Below, in pieces: positions 61,712 through 64,000 of a stretch of DNA of 64,000 bases (within the stretch, counting starts at the first letter, position 1; each line of letters starts with the position of its first letter). The DNA comes from Micavibrio sp. (GTDB taxonomy: Bacteria; Pseudomonadota; Alphaproteobacteria; Micavibrionales; UBA2020). The position numbers were made by a program, and so were the translations under genes. The notes under the pieces are model-generated. The model searched no databases and had not been told where the DNA came from. It saw only the letters and a program-made list of their open reading frames with translations. The DNA lies in NCBI GenBank assembly GCA_028283745.1, contig JAPWJZ010000005.1, positions 62,001 through 126,000 on the forward strand, in the 5' to 3' direction.

Positions 61712-62497
61712 TTATCGCGTGTTGCTGTCCATATCAATCACCATGCCGTCATAGGCGGGGCGAATGTGGGGCGGCAATTCGTTGCAGAGCGTCGCGTAAT
61801 CCATATGCGTCGTCAGCACGGTTAAATACGTCATTTTGGGCTTCAGCAATTCCGCCCATTTCATGACCCGCTGGATATTGGCGTGCGTGCCGATTTTTTC
61901 CTTGAAGTAGGCGCCGGCATCGACAATCCAGGTTTCAACACCCTTCAGTTTCTCCAGAGATTTTTCGTTAATGTCTGCAACGTCAACGCAATAGGCAAAG
62001 CTGCCAAAACGGTAGCCGAGGGCAAGGATGGTTGTATGGTCCATCTCAAAGCTTTCAACATCAATATCGCCGACGGTAAATTTATCGTAATTCTCGATCA
62101 ATTGCTTTTGGATGAATTCGACATAAATATTGCCGTGCTTCGGCTCGAACAAATACGGCCAGCGGCGGTGAATTTCATCCAGAGTTTCCTGATTGGCGTA
62201 CAACGGCAGCTTGACGTTGGAATGGTAAGCAATAGGCCGCAAGTCGTCGATGCCATTCACATGGTCGTTGTGCGCATGGGTAATCAACACGCCATCAAGC
62301 TGCTGGGTATTGGTGCGGTTCAGCTGTTCGCGCAGGTCGTAGCTAGTATCAACCAGCAGGCTGGTCTTTGCCGACTGCACCAGAATGGAGGCGCGGGAGC
62401 GTTTGTTCTTCGGCTCGTTCCGGTCACACGTGCCCCAGAAGCCGCCAGCCGCCGGCACACCCAAAGACCCGCCGCTGCCCAAAACCGTAATCTTCAT
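61712..62497 (-). CDS. MBL-fold phosphodiesterase, PhnP-like
   Basis: 261 aa from ATG 62497, one base after the tatD stop. Begins M-K-I-T-V-L-G-S-G-G-S-L-G-V-P, typical of the PhnP/RNase Z-like group. Metal motif H-A-H-N-D-H (H74, H76, D78, H79), with further ligands in D-H-T-T and T-H-M-D. PhnP hydrolyses cyclic phosphate esters, but stand-alone members in the metG-tatD context may act on other cyclic nucleotides. Conserved neighbour of tatD and metG in alphaproteobacteria. Confidence 0.9.
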   Translation of the reverse strand: MKITVLGSGGSLGVPAAGGFWGTCDRNEPKNKRSRASILVQSAKTSLLVDTSYDLREQLNRTNTQQLDGVLITHAHNDHVNGIDDLRPIAYHSNVKLPLYANQETLDEIHRRWPYLFEPKHGNIYVEFIQKQLIENYDKFTVGDIDVESFEMDHTTILALGYRFGSFAYCVDVADINEKSLEKLKGVETWIVDAGAYFKEKIGTHANIQRVMKWAELLKPKMTYLTVLTTHMDYATLCNELPPHIRPAYDGMVIDMDSNTR

Positions 62498-62498
62498 G

Positions 62499-63281
62499 TT
62501 ATTTTTTAGCCTTGTTGAAGAGAGTAAAGAAGTTTTGCGTCGTCTGCGCCGCAAGGTCTTCCAGCGACACGCCTTTCAATTCAGCCACCAGTTGCGCGGT
62601 ATGGACGACGAAAGCCGGTTCGTTGCGCTTGCCGCGGTGCGGCATGGGCGCAAGGTACGGGCTGTCGGTTTCAACCAGGATGCGGTCAAGCGGCACAGTC
62701 CTGGCAATTTCGCGCAATTCCTCGGATTTCTTAAAGGTGACAATGCCGGAGAAGGACACGTAAAAACCAAGGTCAAGCGAGGCTTCGGCCAGGTACTTCG
62801 TGCCGCTGAAGCAGTGCATCACGCCGCGCGCCTTGCGCTGCCCTACATCCGTCATCAGGCGGATAGTATCATCATCCGCATCACGGGTATGGATGACGAG
62901 CGGCAGATCCGTTTCAAGTGCAGCTTCAATATGCGTTGCGAAAACACGCTGCTGTTCTTCACGCGGGGAATGGTCGTAGTAATAATCAAGCCCCGTTTCG
63001 CCGATACCGACGACTTTCGGGTTTTTGGTGAGCGTCACGATTTCTTCACGTGAGACATTAATTTCCCCTGCATCGGCCGCATGGTGCGGGTGCGTACCGA
63101 CCGTGCAGTCGATGAACGAAAACGCTTCCGCCACCTTCAGAATTTGCGGAAACTTTGCAATTTCGGTGCAGATGGTCAGAAAGTGTCCGACACCGGCAGC
63201 CTTGGCGCGACCGACAACTTCCGGCACGCCCTCTGCTTCAAAGTCAGGGTAATCAAGGTGGCAATGGCTATCGACCAGCAT
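62499..63281 (-). CDS. tatD: TatD-family metal-dependent deoxyribonuclease
   Basis: 260 aa. Metal ligands D-S-H-C-H-L-D (H6, H8), G-E-T-G-L-D, H-T-R-D-A, H-C-F-S-G and a final E-T-D-S-P-Y. TIM-barrel 3'-5' exonuclease acting on DNA damage or, in some bacteria, D-aminoacyl-tRNA (as deacylase-like). Its ATG shares a base with the metG stop (TGATG), and the PhnP-like gene follows after one base. Confidence 0.95.
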   Translation of the reverse strand: MLVDSHCHLDYPDFEAEGVPEVVGRAKAAGVGHFLTICTEIAKFPQILKVAEAFSFIDCTVGTHPHHAADAGEINVSREEIVTLTKNPKVVGIGETGLDYYYDHSPREEQQRVFATHIEAALETDLPLVIHTRDADDDTIRLMTDVGQRKARGVMHCFSGTKYLAEASLDLGFYVSFSGIVTFKKSEELREIARTVPLDRILVETDSPYLAPMPHRGKRNEPAFVVHTAQLVAELKGVSLEDLAAQTTQNFFTLFNKAKK

Positions 63282-64000
63282 CAGGCAATCTTCTCCTCAG
63301 ACGGCGCTTCGTAGCGCGGGAAGACGCCTTGCGGCGCGGGCAGCGCTGTACCAGGCTGCAGGGCATAACCCGCACCGATAAAGCTGAAGTCCCGCGCATC
63401 CGCCGCAACCGCGACCTGATCGAGGATTTTATTGGCAGCGACCGGCGTGACGGGCTGCAGGATAAGGCCAAGGTTGCGAATAACCTCCGCCAGCACATAC
63501 AGCACGGTGCCCATGCGCTCGAGGTTGGTTTTCTTCAACGTCCACGGCGCCTGCGAGTCGATATAAAGGTTGGCGGCATTGGCGGCCTGCACAATTTCCT
63601 CAATTGCCTTGCTGAACTGCATTTTTTCGAACTCGCCACGCACGGCAATCAGCATCGCCTGCCCCGCTTTATCAAGAAGCTGGTGGTCGACATCTTCAAG
63701 AATGCCGGGCTGCGGCACCTTGCCATCGCAGTTTTTGGCGATTTGCGACAGCGTCCGCTGCGCAAGGTTGCCGATGTTATTGGCAAGCTCTGCATTCACG
63801 CGGTTGCCGAGCAGTTCATATGAAATATCGCCGTCCTGCCCGAATGTCACTTCGCGCATCAACGCATAGCGGGCTTGGTCCACGCCAAAACGGTCGATCA
63901 ACGCCTGCGGAGTCACGACGTTGCCGAGCGACTTCGACATTTTTTCCCCGCGCGTCAGCAGGAAGCCATGGCCGAAGACGCGCTTCGGAATGGGCAGGCC
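63281..64000 (-). CDS. metG: methionyl-tRNA synthetase, C-terminal part (runs off the right edge)
   Basis: 240 codons visible, open to the window edge. It includes P-K-R-V-F-G-H-G-F, then the KMSKS motif K-M-S-K-S-L-G-N-V-V, followed by the anticodon-binding helical domain (D-G-D-I-S-Y-E-L, N-R-V-N-A-E-L-A-N-N-I-G-N-L). There is no C-terminal EMAP/Trbp-like domain, so it is the short form. Operon with tatD and the PhnP-like gene, an order common in alphaproteobacteria. Confidence 0.95.
   Translation of the reverse strand, partial: GLPIPKRVFGHGFLLTRGEKMSKSLGNVVTPQALIDRFGVDQARYALMREVTFGQDGDISYELLGNRVNAELANNIGNLAQRTLSQIAKNCDGKVPQPGILEDVDHQLLDKAGQAMLIAVRGEFEKMQFSKAIEEIVQAANAANLYIDSQAPWTLKKTNLERMGTVLYVLAEVIRNLGLILQPVTPVAANKILDQVAVAADARDFSFIGAGYALQPGTALPAPQGVFPRYEAPSEEKIA

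Overview
This 64 kb window is chromosomal DNA from an alphaproteobacterium. The evidence is gene content and order: a fused ispDF, ntrB-ntrC-ntrY-ntrX followed by trkA, a D-amino-acid transaminase and the start of hfq, pdhB with its own lipoyl domain, a LexA box of the GAAC-N7-GAAC type, and the neighbours lexA/comEC/gltX/gltA. Several exported hypothetical proteins with no recognisable family suggest a less studied lineage, possibly of the Micavibrio/Rhodospirillales grade. That placement is an inference I cannot test here. I saw no tRNA or rRNA gene, CRISPR array, insertion sequence, phage gene or attachment site.

Layout. 1-9247 (minus strand): nitrogen two-component operon ntrB-ntrC-ntrY-ntrX with trkA, a D-amino-acid transaminase and a HAD phosphatase, ending at the first codons of hfq. 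9420-11685 (plus): ispDF, pgpA, pncC/cinA. 11703-13127 (minus): lipA and a COQ10-like protein. 13275-14206 (plus): an acetyltransferase and a small lipoprotein. 14210-20333 (minus): pyruvate dehydrogenase operon pdhA-pdhB-pdhC-acyltransferase-lpd. 20535-21878 (minus): an unknown exported protein and ftsB. 22127-30584: kdsA and enolase on the plus strand, mixed with exported unknowns, a DJ-1 protein and an MBOAT acyltransferase; this segment looks inverted relative to the usual alphaproteobacterial order. 30593-36285 (minus): pyrG, secG and tpiA, with two unknown genes inserted between secG and tpiA. 36383-40272: a PpiD-type foldase, a small exported protein and a YibQ-like deacetylase. 40444-49947: lexA, comEC, gltX, a gene behind a Fur-box-like site, fadE and gltA. 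49993-54441 (minus): ABC exporter, two alpha/beta hydrolases and a queuosine salvage glycosylase, linked by one-base stop/start overlaps. 54562-64000: patatin, YdjM-like, HAD, HIT, MBL, pepN, PhnP-like MBL, tatD and the 3' end of metG.

Functionally most of the window is core metabolism: glycolysis (eno, tpiA), pyruvate to acetyl-CoA (pdhABC, lpd, lipA), entry to the TCA cycle (gltA), beta-oxidation (fadE), isoprenoid, phospholipid and Kdo synthesis, and nitrogen sensing. The less explained material is a set of small exported proteins, two of them in paralogous pairs, and several operator-like inverted repeats at promoters (lexA, gltA, fadE and the gene at 44964).
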